DNA of 64,000 nt from Chlorops oryzae (Eukaryota > Arthropoda > Insecta > Diptera > Chloropidae). The DNA lies in NCBI GenBank assembly GCA_020466095.1, contig CM035806.1:163512379-163576378 (forward strand), read 5' to 3'. The position numbers were made by a program, and so were the translations under genes. The notes under the pieces were generated by a model, which saw nothing but the letters and a program-made list of their open reading frames with translations, did not search any database and was not told the DNA's origin. Positions 48,415-60,660 of this stretch are shown here, one piece after another (positions within the stretch are counted from its first letter, which is position 1; each line of letters begins with the position of its first letter).

Positions 48415-49416
48415 AGAGAATAGCGAATTTCTCTGGAAGATTTGCTCTTATCCAAGCTGTATTTAACAAGGTTTAATCACTAGATCGTTTGCTTCTTCTT
48501 ATTCATTTTTGAAAAATAAGAGTTGTCAAAATTTACATATCGCACACTAAACACTAAATCGGCACAACTCAAAATTTTGCATTTCTCGGGCAAACAGCCT
48601 AGAATTCTCGACGCCTGTAAAATTAATTTCTTTTCTAAATTTTATATTATTCTTAATTAACTGCAGAATCAATAAATATCAATGTTAATTTTCCAAGTGT
48701 TCATTTTCCTGCAGTAAAATGTTGGCGAACATGAAAAAATTGATTGAAAAAATTTTGAATTGTGCCGGTTTAGTGATTAGTGTGCGATATATTTTTGTTT
48801 ACTGTTTCCATTGACGTTTGTTCGTTTACGTTATTTTTAAATGTAAAATTTGAATTTTAAAATTGAGAAAGCACATATCATTCTTCTTTCTTAGCATCAC
48901 AGTCTAGGGTGGACCATTGTTTCCTCAAACAGTTCCTTGCAGCGTTCTCTATATATCTTGCCATGTCTTTCGAGTTCCGTACTCCCAGCGTCCTTAAATC
49001 GTTGCGAACTGTGTGAAGTCATCCCCTTGCGTTCGTTTCCTAATGAGATTCCTGATGTAGGCCTGTTTTGTTGGTCTTATCCGAGGCATTCTTTCTACAT
49101 GTCCTAGTCAAATATGAAATAGTAAGGAAAATACCCCAAGGGAGGCCATGCATGCAGTACGGTTTTTCCAATGCAGATGAAAAATCGTGACACTTACGGT
49201 CATACTTAGTCTTAAACTTGGTTAAGAAATTCGAAAAATGAAATTCAAGAATCTTAGTGTTTATGCCAGTCTAACTCGATCAAATACCTTTGCTATGTTT
49301 GGTTTTTTTTTTTTTCAATTTAAATATAAAATAAATCAGCCTGGTTTAAACTCTCCTGAGGACTATCATTTCAAAGTTGAAACTGGCAAAAAGCTTCAAC
49401 TAGGTTGAAGACTATG
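48415..49416. other. AT-rich non-coding DNA
   Basis: No gene recognised. The stretch 49345-49380 (TTTAAACTCTCCTGAGGAC...) resembles the reverse complement of 51301-51340, a minor dispersed repeat. Confidence 0.45.
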
Positions 49417-49664
<248 letters not shown>

Positions 49665-49665
<1 letters not shown>

Positions 49666-50589
49666 TTTGGGCTTTAAACATGTTGGTTTTACCTTTTCGT
49701 TATCGAAAAGTGTGGAAAATACAATAAATAAAAATGGAAAAAAACTTTTAAAAATAGGTATGCATTCAGTAGAGGCTTTGTACAAATCGTCTGTTTTCGT
49801 CTTCATTAGGAACACCACCATGTCTTAATAATGCCCAATCCTGATTGCTATCAATTTCAGATCATATTCCAAATGTTGTTTGAACTCAAAAATTAACAAA
49901 TATTAACACTCTTCGCAAATCTTCTGCTCAAAAAGAATAGCTTCGAAATCGAACGTTGTACATTCAAATGGAGTTACTAGAGAGCATCGAAAATACTTTT
50001 GCCAACTTTCTGCCTTCTTTCTCATTGCGTTTTGTCTGCCTGGTAAAATAATGTCTATTTAGTGCCGCCACGAATTTGTTTTTCCCAGAAAGAGTTCGAA
50101 GGTTAATATTGTGGCCACTTTGGTATAATTTTTCCCCACAACGTTTTTTTCGGAATACACAAAAGCCAGGGATTTTTTCTCCCAACCATTTTAGTTTGAA
50201 TGAGGTCCGACTCTTGATATTGACATCCAAGTCTTAACAAAATGATCGACAACTTTTGGAAAAACGCGGTTCTTTTGCATACGCAAAATTAGATCAAGCG
50301 AGTTGTTTTCACTTCTTCCGGATTTGTAGGACGGTTGCTGTGCACACAACTGCGCAATCGAAACTATTTTGCTTGCTTTCTTTTTTTCGTTGCGAGACTG
50401 TTAGGCAGAAGAGAAGGTTTGTATCAGAAATATGTAAATACAAATATATTTGTAAATATGAGCCTTTCAATACCAAAACTCGATCTCGGTTATGTCAGTA
50501 GATTGTAAACGAATAGAAAAAGATTTTTACTAACACTTTTTGCATAGCATGATTAATTTACCCATCATTTCAGATGGCTCCGAATAAGA
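49665..50589. other. Non-coding DNA
   Basis: Nothing beyond ordinary AT-rich sequence and a 5 bp TTTGT/ATATT-rich stretch near 50440. Confidence 0.45.
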
Positions 50590-50745
50590 AATGTGTGCAG
50601 GCCCGTAGAAATTTGGGGCCCGGGGGATTTTTTCACAAATATGTGCGACCAAAAAACACAAAATCCCCTTGCCAATTGTGGGCCCCTTTGGACAGCCCGG
50701 GCCCAGGGGGAAATCCCCTTTTTCCAACCCCCCCTCTCTACAGGC
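50590..50745 (+). repeat. Dispersed GGGGCCC-rich repeat, copy 2
   Basis: GCAGGCCCGTAGAAATTTGG, GGCCCGGGGG, CAATTGTGGGCCCCTTTGG and GCCCAGGGGGAAATCC occur in order, matching 37160-37320 in the opposite orientation. Boundaries are uncertain and frames through it are not gene-like. Confidence 0.5.
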
Positions 50746-51018
50746 CAGAATGTGTGGTGGAGGTCCATTGCAAAAAACTGCTACTTTTTATAGCATTCAG
50801 CATTCCCGTAATCACACTCTCGGATTATGCGAAAGCGAAAGCGGAGTGATCTCGTCAAGTTGTTATAGAAAAAATGTGCAGAAAACCCGAGAACTCCCGA
50901 GCAAGAAAATTAGATAAATCAGCATATTTTCTTCTTAAGTAATCTGCTTTACGAACTGTTGTCACGTTCTTTGAAGCCAGCTGTATTTGATATGTACCTA
51001 CGAAATTAAACCATCGTG

Positions 51019-51055
51019 GTACGGAATAACCCTTCACTATCGGGTTATTCCGTAC
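51019..51055. other. Perfect 14-bp inverted repeat (hairpin)
   Basis: GTACGGAATAACCC (51019-51032), a 9 nt loop, then GGGTTATTCCGTAC (51042-51055). It could be a small foldback relic or a cruciform; no poly-U tail or nearby gene suggests a terminator-like role. Confidence 0.8.
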
Positions 51056-51519
51056 TTTGGGTCTTATAAATTAAATTTGCTTTCAAAGCCTTAAGATTAG
51101 TTTCTTCATATTCAGGCAGATATGCGATTATTTTTCGCTGTCCCGGGGAAAGGTAACTCAATTCCCAAATTGATTTGATCAATTTCCCATAACTAAGAAT
51201 GCGGAGGAATTTCAATTATCTCGAGACTCTGCTTCGGAAATGAATTTTCTTAATTAAATTATTCGTGATTTTGAGGCTCATCGGAGCTTTTTTTTCGGAG
51301 GTTTAAACTGTCAAATGATAGTCTTCAGGAGATTTAAATACAGATGAATTTAATTTTGTACACTGATAGAAAAAATTTGCTAAAAATAAGAATTTTGAGT
51401 CGATAATCAAGAATTTTTCGCTTAATAGTCTGTTAAGCACGAAAATTCTTGATTCAAGAATTAAAGAACGCCTTTTAGAATGGATTCTTGGAAAATCCTT
51501 GAGTTTAGCATGGTTTTTT

Positions 51520-51590
51520 TGGGATGCATTTTTGCCTGACAATCCGATGTCTGCGGGTTCAATCGCCACTCTCGTCGAGCGGATATTTTT
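51520..51590 (+). repeat. Weak tRNA-like fragment
   Basis: Box B-like GCGGGTTCAATCGCC (51553-51567) preceded by GCCTGACAATCCGATGTCT. Box A is not recognisable. Confidence 0.3.
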
Positions 51591-52025
51591 GTTTGTTTTT
51601 TGAATCAGTTGATAATATAACACAGAAATAATATTTAAAAAGCTTAGGGCCGTCTCTTCTCATCCTACCTTTAAGCTCTATCTGCTAGTTAAATTTAAAT
51701 TTCTTTGACTTATTAATCAAATTTGTATGAAATTATCATCAGGATAATTTAACTTGCAGTTAAAAAATGATGAGAAAACGGCCTTTAGAGGAATAAAATA
51801 AAAAGTTTCATTTGATACTCGTAAAAGAAAAAGGGGATGGGTTCCAGGCTGGAACTCATAGAAATTTTGTAAAGGTCACGTACATGACACAACTTTGAAG
51901 ACAGGATAGAGAAATTTGACTTTATGACTGGCGATTTGTTTTCTCCTCTCCGATGTTCAACCACTTTTTCCTTAAAATTAGCTTGCGTCTTTCGAGTCCT
52001 AATATTTCGACAACTTCTTTCCGCC

Positions 52026-52097
52026 TGCGACAGGGCTCGAACCTGGGCACTTCAGATTGCTAAGCGCTCACGCTATCCTCTACGCCAAAGAGGGGTC
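52026..52097 (-). repeat. tRNA-derived SINE head
   Basis: On the minus strand: GGCGTAGAGGATAGCGTGAG (box A-like), GCGCTTAGCAATCTGAA, then box B GGTTCGAGCCC inside AGGTTCGAGCCCTG. The GGATAGCGTG and GCTTAGCAATC blocks are shared with 27822-27899. Acceptor arms do not pair as in a tRNA, and there are two family members, so it is a retroposon head. Confidence 0.6.
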
Positions 52098-52618
52098 TCG
52101 TTCGCGAGTGCTATATTTATTATGTTAATTTTTGAGAAAATCAAACTGTAGAATTTCAGAATATTTAAAAGTCAAGAATTGATTCTTGATATCAGAATGC
52201 TTTTAGAATTGATTGCTGGAAACAAGAAAAAATTCTCAAACCAATACCGCTTTTCTTGATTTTAGAATGTTTTTCGGTCAGTACACAGAAAGACTTTTGT
52301 TCGTAAATACAAACAATTTTTTAATCAATATAACAAATTCGTTGTTACAACTCAGCCTATCACACTTTTTGTTATATTAACAAATCGTTTAATTGGGACA
52401 ATTACTTGAAGTATTAACACTCAATAAAAATTTTCAAACAACGATTTGTAATATCAACAACTAAAATCAACAACTAATTTTTGATTATATATTTTGATAA
52501 AGCTAATGAGAATTTTAGAAAAATATTTATATGCACTTTCAAAAATTTCAAACAAAAGTTTCGTCAATATAACAAAAATTTCAAACGAAGGTTTTGTCAA
52601 GTGTTAATACTTTTGGTA

Positions 52619-52862
52619 GTGGCTCTGGGATAGCGTAGGGGATGCGTGCTATGCTCTTGATCCCAGGGTCCGAAATTCGATTCCCGGCACAGGCGAAACG
52701 GAGTGTAATGCTCCAAGCGTAGCACTGGTTTTTCAAAATACCGCATGTTAGGGGCACACTACATAATGAGACATACACTCACACAAACACAAGAAAAACC
52801 CCTCGTGGTATCACAATGGGCCAATTAACGGCCTAAGTGGCAGCCACTTCAACCTACCTACC
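52619..52862 (+). mobile_element. tRNA-derived SINE with perfect 14-bp target duplication
   Basis: TAATACTTTTGGTA occurs at 52605-52618 and again at 52863-52876, and only once in the uninterrupted family E copy. The head is GGCTCTGGGATAGCGTAGGG, with box B AAATTCGATTCCC slightly decayed. The body shares AAATACCGCATGTTAGGGGC and CACAATGGGCC, GGCCTAAGTGGCAGCCAC. The tail is ACCT repeats. A perfect duplication argues for a relatively recent insertion. Confidence 0.88.
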
Positions 52863-53001
52863 TAATACTTTTGGTATTTAATACAACAAAATAATTAATC
52901 AAATTTTTGTTCAAAATTTAACATTATGAACTTTTCCCGAATTTCGTGATTTGTTTGAAATTTTTAATTGGGACAATTACAAAACCGATGAATCGAGTTT
53001 A

Positions 53002-53459
53002 ATAGGCCGTTTACATATGCCATTTTATTCGCGTTTTATCAACTTTGCCCGTTTTAGCACTAAAACAACTTAGATTTTTCCCGTTTTATCGTACAAAACT
53101 AAAACGAGAAACTTTCCTGTTTTAATTTAAAACAAGTAGCTAAATAAGATAAATCCTGCTTATAACTGCTAAAAATATCGAAATCTGAGTGTCATCACTA
53201 TAAAAATGCAAGACATATGGTAATTGAAATTTCTAATTTAAAAATTGTGAGGTTGTTTCCACAACCAATGTAGAAAACAAACGCAATTTCAATAATTGTT
53301 TCTATTCTAAATTACAATATTCACTCATATTTCACGTGTTAAGCAAACAAAAGATAATTACAAAATGATAAAACGACATGTGCATATGTAAACACCCCGT
53401 TTTGACTTAGTCGTTTTAGCTTAAACGAGTAGCGCTAAAACGTATATGTAAATGCCCTA
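53002..53459. mobile_element. TAGGGC-ended MITE with TAA target duplication
   Basis: Left end TAGGCCGTTTACATATGCC, right end GTATATGTAAATGCCCTA, with TAA on both sides (52999-53001, 53460-53462). The empty site is seen in family E copy 1 (inverse of CGAGTTTAACAAACGCC). The interior has inverted TTTTAGC/GCTAAAACG motifs. TWA duplications are characteristic of PIF/Harbinger, so that is the inferred superfamily. Confidence 0.8.
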
Positions 53460-53505
53460 TAACAAACGCCATTAATTGGAATTTTTCGTAGCCAGTTTTT
53501 CTGTG

Positions 53506-54323
53506 TCTGCTAAGTTCAAGCATGAAATTTTAAGAATGTTGCATTGTAAAATCAAAAAATTAAATTCTTTATTGTTAGCATGCCATTTTTCTAGCAGTGT
53601 TTGAACATTTTTTTTTGAAAAAGTAAAACAAAGCAAAGGCATTTGAGTAAACTGGCATGAAGACTGAAAGAATATATTCGATCAAATAAACTTTCAAAGT
53701 TCTTAAACCTAGTTGAAGACTTTGACCTTGAGTGTTTAACATGGATTTAAAAAAAAATAAAAAATCAAAGATTTAATCTATCATAAATGCGAAGAAATGT
53801 TATGGTTTTGGTTAATTATTTTCGAAATTATTGATTGATCAAGAGGAGTCTATACATTCAAGAATGAAGGGAATTAAGAACTCACAAACATGCCGCAACA
53901 AAACCAGCCATACTATAAAATACTAACGTCGATTCTGGCGCTGACAAAGGATCAAAGTATTCACGCAATCGTTCGCATGGAATATTTTGTTCATTTTCCA
54001 AAAATCTTGTCGCGAAAAGAATAACAATCCGTATTTTCAGGTGTTTAAATGTAAATAGCTTTGGTGTTCCATGTTCGAAAATCTTCGAAATTGTTCTAAA
54101 ACGTTCGAAACTGTTCGAGAATGGTGCTGCCATAATTTTTCCTTTCACTCTCAATTTATATTTGCCGGGAATTTGAATGTAGTTCGGTTCCCCGGGAATT
54201 GCAAAAATACAGGTCGCAGATTTCCCGGGCAAAACAATAACATACCTGATTGTATTTTTTTTTGACATAAAACTTAAATAAATTTGGAATGATTTGCGCC
54301 ATCATTCATTTTTCTACCTTTAA
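53506..54323. other. AT-rich non-coding DNA
   Basis: Several TTCGAAA/GTTCGAA motifs at 54070-54125. Frames lack domains. Confidence 0.45.
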
Positions 54324-55055
54324 GGGGGTCTTCTCATTGAAAACCCGTTTTTTGGACCCTTTTTAAAAAAATCTTATTTGAAAACGCAAAGAATAATTGA
54401 AAACTTTTTTTATTTATTGTATTACAAAAAGTTCAAAGTAAATAAAAAAATTTTTCTTGCCTCGATACGTAGGCTGTTCAAAAAGTAATGAGACTTCAAA
54501 GTTGGTGGTGAAAAAAAAAGGTGCCGTCACGGCGGCCACGATTCCGGGTCTCCGGAGCGTCCAAAATGGAAAAAAAAACGGGGTTATAATCAGTATAGAT
54601 GTAATTCTCGGGTGAACCTCAAACTTAATTTTGTGATTTTTTTTGACAAAATGGCGGCCATTCAAAAAAAATTTCAATTTCGGGTTTTTTTTTTGTAGTT
54701 TAGTGTAAAAAAAAAAATAGTAAAAAATTTTTTAAAATTATGGTCGAGGTTCACCCGAGAATGGTGACAATTTTGCGTCGATTCCACTTTGTTTCATGAA
54801 AATCGGTTCAGTTGAACTGGAGATATCATGGCCGCCAGTTCGAAAAACGTGGTTTCGAGATAAACGCGTTTAAAGTTTGAACCAACGCAAAAATTACTCG
54901 TTTTAGCGCAGATCTTGCTCGACAAAGAAGGCTATATCCTCTAAACTATTTCGAATTTCAAAAAATCCTTTTAGGGGCATATTCACAACTACCCAAGCTA
55001 TAAATAAATGCAAAAAAAAAGTCGAAAAAAAAAGTTGCTCAATGAGAAGACCCCC
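54324..55055 (+). mobile_element. TTAA-target MITE (family D), copy 2
   Basis: TTAA at 54320-54323 and 55056-55059. Termini GGGGGTCTTCTCATTGA and its inverse match copy 1 exactly, and the whole 732 bp closely matches 28424-29160 with scattered substitutions and homopolymer-length changes. Confidence 0.88.
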
Positions 55056-56098
55056 TTAAGGTTTTCCGAGAAAATGATAGTCAGAGTTAGATGTACGGTA
55101 ATATCGTATACTCGGTATAAACATACCGAGCCATAACCGCCAAATTGACTTAAGTGACATTTCTTTCGAAATTGACTTTTTTATGAAAATATGTTCTACA
55201 GCCTGAAACTCATTACCTTGTCAACGTCATATAACGACGAAAAGCTCAATATAAACGGAGATATTGCACTATAAGTTTTATAATTTGTATGCCAGTCAAT
55301 GCAAACAAGTTCAGAAAAAACGCTCTCCTGTAAAATTTGCTTACGTCAATTTGCCGGTTAGGGCTCGATACAAATGAATTAAAAAAAAAAAATAAGAAAA
55401 AATGGAATAAACATTAAAATTTTACTGAAATATGATTAGGAACTATAATTTAGATGTTCTAAACAGCTGTTTTAATTAAGAAGGTCTGCCTTCAATTTGA
55501 ACAAAATGAATCGCAATTATTCGAAACAAAGACGGATTTGAAAGATATTTGAAAAAGAATATTCGATTTACCGATTGCTGAAGGTATTTTAACAGCTGTT
55601 TCAATAGCTTTTGGATTTTAGCACGCTTTGACACAATAAAAGGTCTTCACAATGATGATATTTGGTACACAGTAATATTGCTACATTGCCATATTAGCAT
55701 ACCATGTGTAAATTTTCTGATTGTTTGATGTGAGTGACAACAGTGATGATCGATGTCCATTACGCAAAAAATACATTGTATGGTAAATTTCTGCAACATC
55801 GCTATGCAAACTTTCGAATAGCCATTTATTTTTAAGCTCCTTGAAATTTTTTTGTAACATTGCGAATTTCAGGGAAATCGAGGAATTTTCATATTGAATA
55901 ATAATAATGAAATGAAATGCTGATATCTGTCTTCCGGGTTTTCATAAAAAAATTTGCTTCTTCCAATTACAATTCATTAAGTCATTTCAAAAATCTCTCA
56001 AGTCAAAGTAAGTATGTATGTATATCTAACATAAGGTGAATGCGTATTGTAGGAAAAGAACACACAAGCAAAAACATTCCTTCCTCCTTAAGACTTAA
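55056..56098. other. AT-rich non-coding DNA
   Basis: An 8 bp hairpin CTCGGTAT/ATACCGAG is near 55111-55132. No gene. Confidence 0.45.
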
Positions 56099-56828
56099 GG
56101 GGACCTTCTGGTCTAGAATTTTTTGAAAATTGATTTTTTTATTTTTATATATTTCGGAAGAATAGACTTTTAAGAATATGCTGGCAAAGTTTCGTGAAGA
56201 TATTGACAATATTTGTTTTGCTACAGCATTTTTAGAAGGTGGAGACAGCAGGCAGCGCGCTTGATCAAAGCAACTTTGAACGCGTTTATCTCAAAACTAC
56301 TTTTTTTGACCTGGTGTGAATGAAAACAAAAAAACCATCGAACCGATTTGTCTGGAATTTTTATATATTATTCATAACATCAATGGCTATGGCCCGAACT
56401 AGAATCCAAATTTTTATTTCAAGAACTTCATATTTTTGCATCAAAAAAATTGTCAAAAAAAAGGGTAGTTTTTGATGGTTGAAATAAAAAATTGTGCCAT
56501 TTTGTCAATTAAAAAAAAAAATTTTTTTATTCTAGTTCCTGCCATAGCCGCATACATTCTGATTAATAACATATTTTTGTTTTTTTTTTTCGATTACCAG
56601 AACTGCCAAAATCTTTCATACCACGGAGGTACTTTTTCAAAGAGGGTCCACTTCAACGCCATTTTTAAAATACCAAAAAAAAAAAAAATTTACAACATTT
56701 TTTATTTTTTGTCAATAAAGAATATAATAAGCCTGCATACTTAGAAAATCGTTTTTTATTTGGCTTAATACCAAAAAAAAAATCATGAAAATACCCTAAA
56801 TTTTCGTGCTCTAGACCAGAAGGTCCCT
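56099..56828 (+). mobile_element. TTAA-target MITE (family C), copy 2
   Basis: TTAA at 56095-56098 and 56829-56832. The left end is GGGGACCTTCTGGTCTAGAA, and the right end has one C-to-T change in the terminal C run. Nearly identical to 26642-27369 in the same orientation. No coding capacity. Confidence 0.85.
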
Positions 56829-59154
56829 TTAATTAAGATAAAAGAAAAAGTCATTTAAAAGTCATTGGTATAAGCATGACGCAGTTTTTAAAATCGATTC
56901 CTGAAAAATTTTAGTCTCTTGACTTATAAAGGCTTAAGAATGGCGATCGAGCTACTGAAACCCATCCAGTTGAGGGAATATACTTTAATTGTACGACAAA
57001 ATGATCGACCTTGTGCCATAAGAACCCGATTCACAGCTTCCTCAAGTTAGTTGCTGTTTAACTACAACTTCATTGATTTAGTTCAGATAACTTGAACCCT
57101 TTTTCACTACCAGCTATAATGTTTGATGAGAAGAATCGGTTTTCAAAGGTTTTGTGACCCCCAAAAAAGGAGGAAATAAAAGAAAAAAAACTTAGTTTTT
57201 ACGTTTTAGACCAAGGTCTATGAGAAAATTGCCAAAGTTCGCAAGGATTTTCTGAAACTTTTAAATTGGTTTGACAGCTTCTACCTAATGAGTAGTTAAT
57301 CTCATAGGCCATAGACACCGATGAGCCCGTGAATTTCCTTTTCGTGTCCCGTCAAGAAAGTCAAGGGCCCGATATCTTTGATATAGCCATTCATCATAAA
57401 GTCCTGCAAAAAATTCATATCAGAAAAATAAGAAGTCTTCGGTTCCTTGCAAGTACCTACATACCGATTCTTCCGCGACCCTTTATATATATAGATATAT
57501 TTTTTTTTTTTTTGCAGATACGGGCGCGAAGACATTGCCGTTGCGGACGTATTTCTTTTAATTGGATTTATTCGGCGGGCACATGAAGGCTTCTCGGACC
57601 CGGGGTTGGCCACCCCTGCTTTAGATAGAAGGCGTACCGATGTCTGATGTGAATCCATTACTTAAAAGCTTGTGTTTCTGATTCGATACCCTTCTTAGTA
57701 CTGTTACAGGCCTTTGTTCAAGACCGATCTCTAGGATTGCGTCGACCGAAATTCATCTAACAGCTCATACCCGAGTCCCTATACGTTGAAATACTTTTCA
57801 GGGGAAAATTTCCAAACGTCCGCCCAATATGTCTGAAAATGTAATTGCTTCTTGGAGTTTTCAACAATAGTGTTCCCATAAAGCAATCAATTCCTCTCGA
57901 ATACCGTCAAATACATTCAATAATACGCCTAATAAATTGAAAACGTCCCATAAAGATGAGCCGAGCCCAGCCTAGCCAAGATGAAGGCTCATTTTCAATG
58001 AATCAATGGATGAGTTTATGGCCAGAGAGCTTTATGGCTTTTGTCGAATCCTTCATTACTCTTCACTCGTGTAAGCCTCTTGTATTTTATTGATATTTCA
58101 CGAGGAGGAACCATTGATTTTCATTTTCTAAAGCTGGTAATGAATAGATGGCAAAAACTATTTCCTGTTGAGTCCGGTAAGCTCAGAGCTTCCTTAGCGA
58201 ATAAAAATTGAAAGCAGTTTCCGATTGAAAGGATGAGGAATGAAACACAAGATGGAAAAAATAAAAAGAATACATAAGTATGGAGAAGGAGACACCATCA
58301 GTTTACGGCGATTAGCGAGTCTATGGGGTACAACAGACACCAATGGAATCGAAGAATTTTTTACATGAAAATATTGAAATTTGCAAAAAAAAAAAGAAAA
58401 AAAAAAGTGTTACAAATTCATCCAAACACCCCGGAAAACTATCGGAGAGAATAAAATTGATGCTCGCAATAATGTTTTAGGGCGTTTTTCAACGACATCC
58501 GGTCCGAAGTGGACGTGCATCTGGAAGCGAGGAGACAATTCCGCAGAATATGGACAATCCGACATTTAGCAAAGTGCCCAGTGCTGTTAAGGTGAAGAAT
58601 GAAGGAAATGTATTTGAGACCCACCCCCCGCGCATAAGTACGTCATGGTGTGCATGGAAGTCACCTTGAAGGAATGACTTCTCTTTGAAAAGGAAACCGC
58701 AAATCAGAGAACATTGCAAACTATGGCAAAAGGCCATCAGTATCCAGCACAATCGTTTCACATTGATAAGTGGAGTGGAGTGGCTGCAAGAATTGCGAGT
58801 TCGTTTTCATTTTCCTTTACCTTTTTTAAACGGAAATCAATAGGAAAAAAATGAGTGTGTCTGCCGGGATCATTGAATTGTGTGCTAACAAGAAACTCTT
58901 TGAATGGACTAGCTGGAAAAATGTCAAACTTCAAAATTCTTTAAAACATTTTGAGCTTAGTTTTGAGTACTTTTTTCTTTTTGATTAGTTTTGAGAACTT
59001 TTTCATACAAGAAAAAGGACTATCAGAAATATCTTTTAATTTGAAAGGTGATAAAATAGTTTAAAATAGAGACATTAAGTGGAATATTTCCCTTTAAATT
59101 TGGCAACAGTATTTCACTATTTCATACACTGAGCGCAATTTCTTAGCGAAAATA
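56829..59154. other. Non-coding DNA, one weak exon-like stretch
   Basis: Mostly AT-rich without domains. On the minus strand, TTTTTTGCAG near 57405 is followed by an open frame to a stop near 57302 (about 33 residues), which I cannot assign to any family. Frames at 58440-58760 are also open on both strands without homology that I recognise. Confidence 0.35.
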
Positions 59155-59159
59155 ACCAA

Positions 59160-59415
59160 AATCTATCGATACTATCGATGGTTTCAAACTATCGAAAGAA
59201 TCGATGGTTTTTGAAGACTATCGATAGTTTTGATTCATGGACATTTTCTTTAGCATTGGAATGGTGGTGCTGGCGGTGACAGAGGGCTTTTATTCTTTTT
59301 GAAATGGACAGATTCCTAAAAATGACTTAATTTAGATCAGGGCGAGCCGCCCGAAAATTCATCTTTCGCTTATCAAAATTATCAATTTTCAAATTATCGA
59401 TAATCGAAACTATCG
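59160..59415. repeat. Cluster of TATCGATA/ATCGAT motifs, left of a GAT array
   Basis: TATCGATA at 59164-59171, 59219-59226 and 59395-59402, with additional CTATCGA and ATCGATGG motifs between. TATCGATA is the DRE bound by DREF, and CGATA is the BEAF-32 half-site in Drosophila. A matching cluster lies right of the array at 60585-60660. Confidence 0.7.
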
Positions 59416-59686
59416 ATGATAATGGTGATGATGATGATGGTGATGATGATGATGGTGATGATGGTGTTGATGTTATTGATGGTGGTGATGATGGTGATGA
59501 TGATGGTGAAGTTGGTGATGATGACGGGGATGATGATGACGTTGGTGATGATGATGGTGAGGTTAATGATGGTGATGGTGATGATGATGATGATCGTGAA
59601 GTTGGTCATGATGATCGTGAGGTTGGTGATGGTGATGATGATGGTGTTGATGGTGATGATGATGGTGATAATAATGATGATGATGG

Positions 59687-59721
<35 letters not shown>

Positions 59722-60020
59722 GTGATGATGATAATGTTGACGGTGATTATGATGATGATAATGGTGGTGACGATGGTGATGATGATGATGGTGATGAAGA
59801 TGGTGATGATAATGGTGATGATGATGATGATGATGATGATGGTGATGATGGTGGTGATGGTGGTGATGATGATGGTGATGACGATGGTGATGATGATGGT
59901 GCAGTTGGTGATGATGGTGAGGTTAGTGATGAAGGTAATGATGGTGTTGATGTGATGATGATGTGATGATAATGGTGATAATGACGGTGATGATGACGGT
60001 CATGGTGATGATGATGATTT
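59416..60020. repeat. ~600 bp GATGATGGT array
   Basis: Imperfect GAT/GGT triplet repeat with many GATGATGATGGTGATGAT blocks. The Met-Val-rich frame on the plus strand and the Ile-Thr-rich frame on the minus strand are artefacts of the triplet repeat. Confidence 0.93.
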
Positions 60021-60584
60021 TGAATTACGCACGTTCTTCCTTCATCACGTCTCGAAAAATCTTCAGAAATTCTGCTAGTCTTAAGTGTCCCATTTTACCA
60101 ACCAAATGAGAATTATAGGCTTCATGCTTAAATTTTATTCTATGCACCGGCGTGCGGACTATACTGCGATCGGAGTAGATCTGGAATTTTTCCATTTTAC
60201 CTTTAACCAAAAATCACTTCAAATGTTTAGAAGGGATTTTTTGCTCATCACTTTTCTAAAGAAAACAGAAATAAATCGATTTTTTTCAATATCCAAGGGA
60301 AAAGAGTCACCAAAATGCTGCCTAGCATCAGTGCTGGTTACAAAGTATGGAGAATTGGAGTAAGAAAGGTTTTAAAATTCGGCTTCTTGTTTATTACCAC
60401 GTGATATTAAATGAGGAAGGATACTTATGCACAATATTTTATTAAATTATTTTAGGACCACCATTAATTTTTTAAATTTAAAACTGTCAAATGGTTGATA
60501 CTTAAATGTTAAACAGCTCAAACATGCTTGGTTGAAATCACTACCAATTTTCCAATAGAATAAGTTTACATTTTAATATATATC

Positions 60585-60660
60585 TTCCGATAGTACTACC
60601 GATACTATCGATAATTCAGACTATCGACTATCAAGACTATCGATGGTCGCAACTATCGAA
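60585..60660. repeat. Cluster of ATCGAT/CTATCGA motifs, right of the GAT array
   Basis: CCGATAGTACTACCGATACT, then TATCGATA (60606-60613), CTATCGACTATC, CTATCGATGG and ACTATCGAAA within 75 bp, roughly mirroring the cluster at 59160-59240. Confidence 0.65.

Larger units (their letters stand above)
51361..52281. mobile_element. CACTGATAGAAAAA-ended MITE (family G)
   Basis: The left end CACTGATAGAAAAAATTTG (preceded by TA) is mirrored by the right end GAATGTTTTTCGGTCAGT (followed by TA). Both flanking regions contain TCAAGAATT/TTGATT motif clusters (AAGAATTTT, TTCTTGATTCAAGAATTAAA). Two tRNA-like fragments lie inside. Abuts a family E copy at 52284. Confidence 0.55.
52284..53505 (-). mobile_element. 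Family E MITE, copy 2, interrupted by a SINE and a small MITE
   Basis: Starts CACAGAAAGACTTTTGTTCG (preceded by TA) and ends GCTACGAAAAATTCC read inward from TTTTTCTGTG. It is the inverse of 22780-23423. Two later insertions lie inside (52619-52862 and 53002-53459), and part of the interior seen in copy 1 is missing. The right flank is TC, not TA, so that end is decayed. Confidence 0.75.

Noticed and set aside
58439..58761. Overlapping open frames on both strands near 58.5 kb
   Set aside because: No recognisable domain, no splice signals at sensible positions, and both strands are open at once.
59416..59955. 179-residue Met-Val frame
   Set aside because: Translation of a GATGATGGT triplet array.
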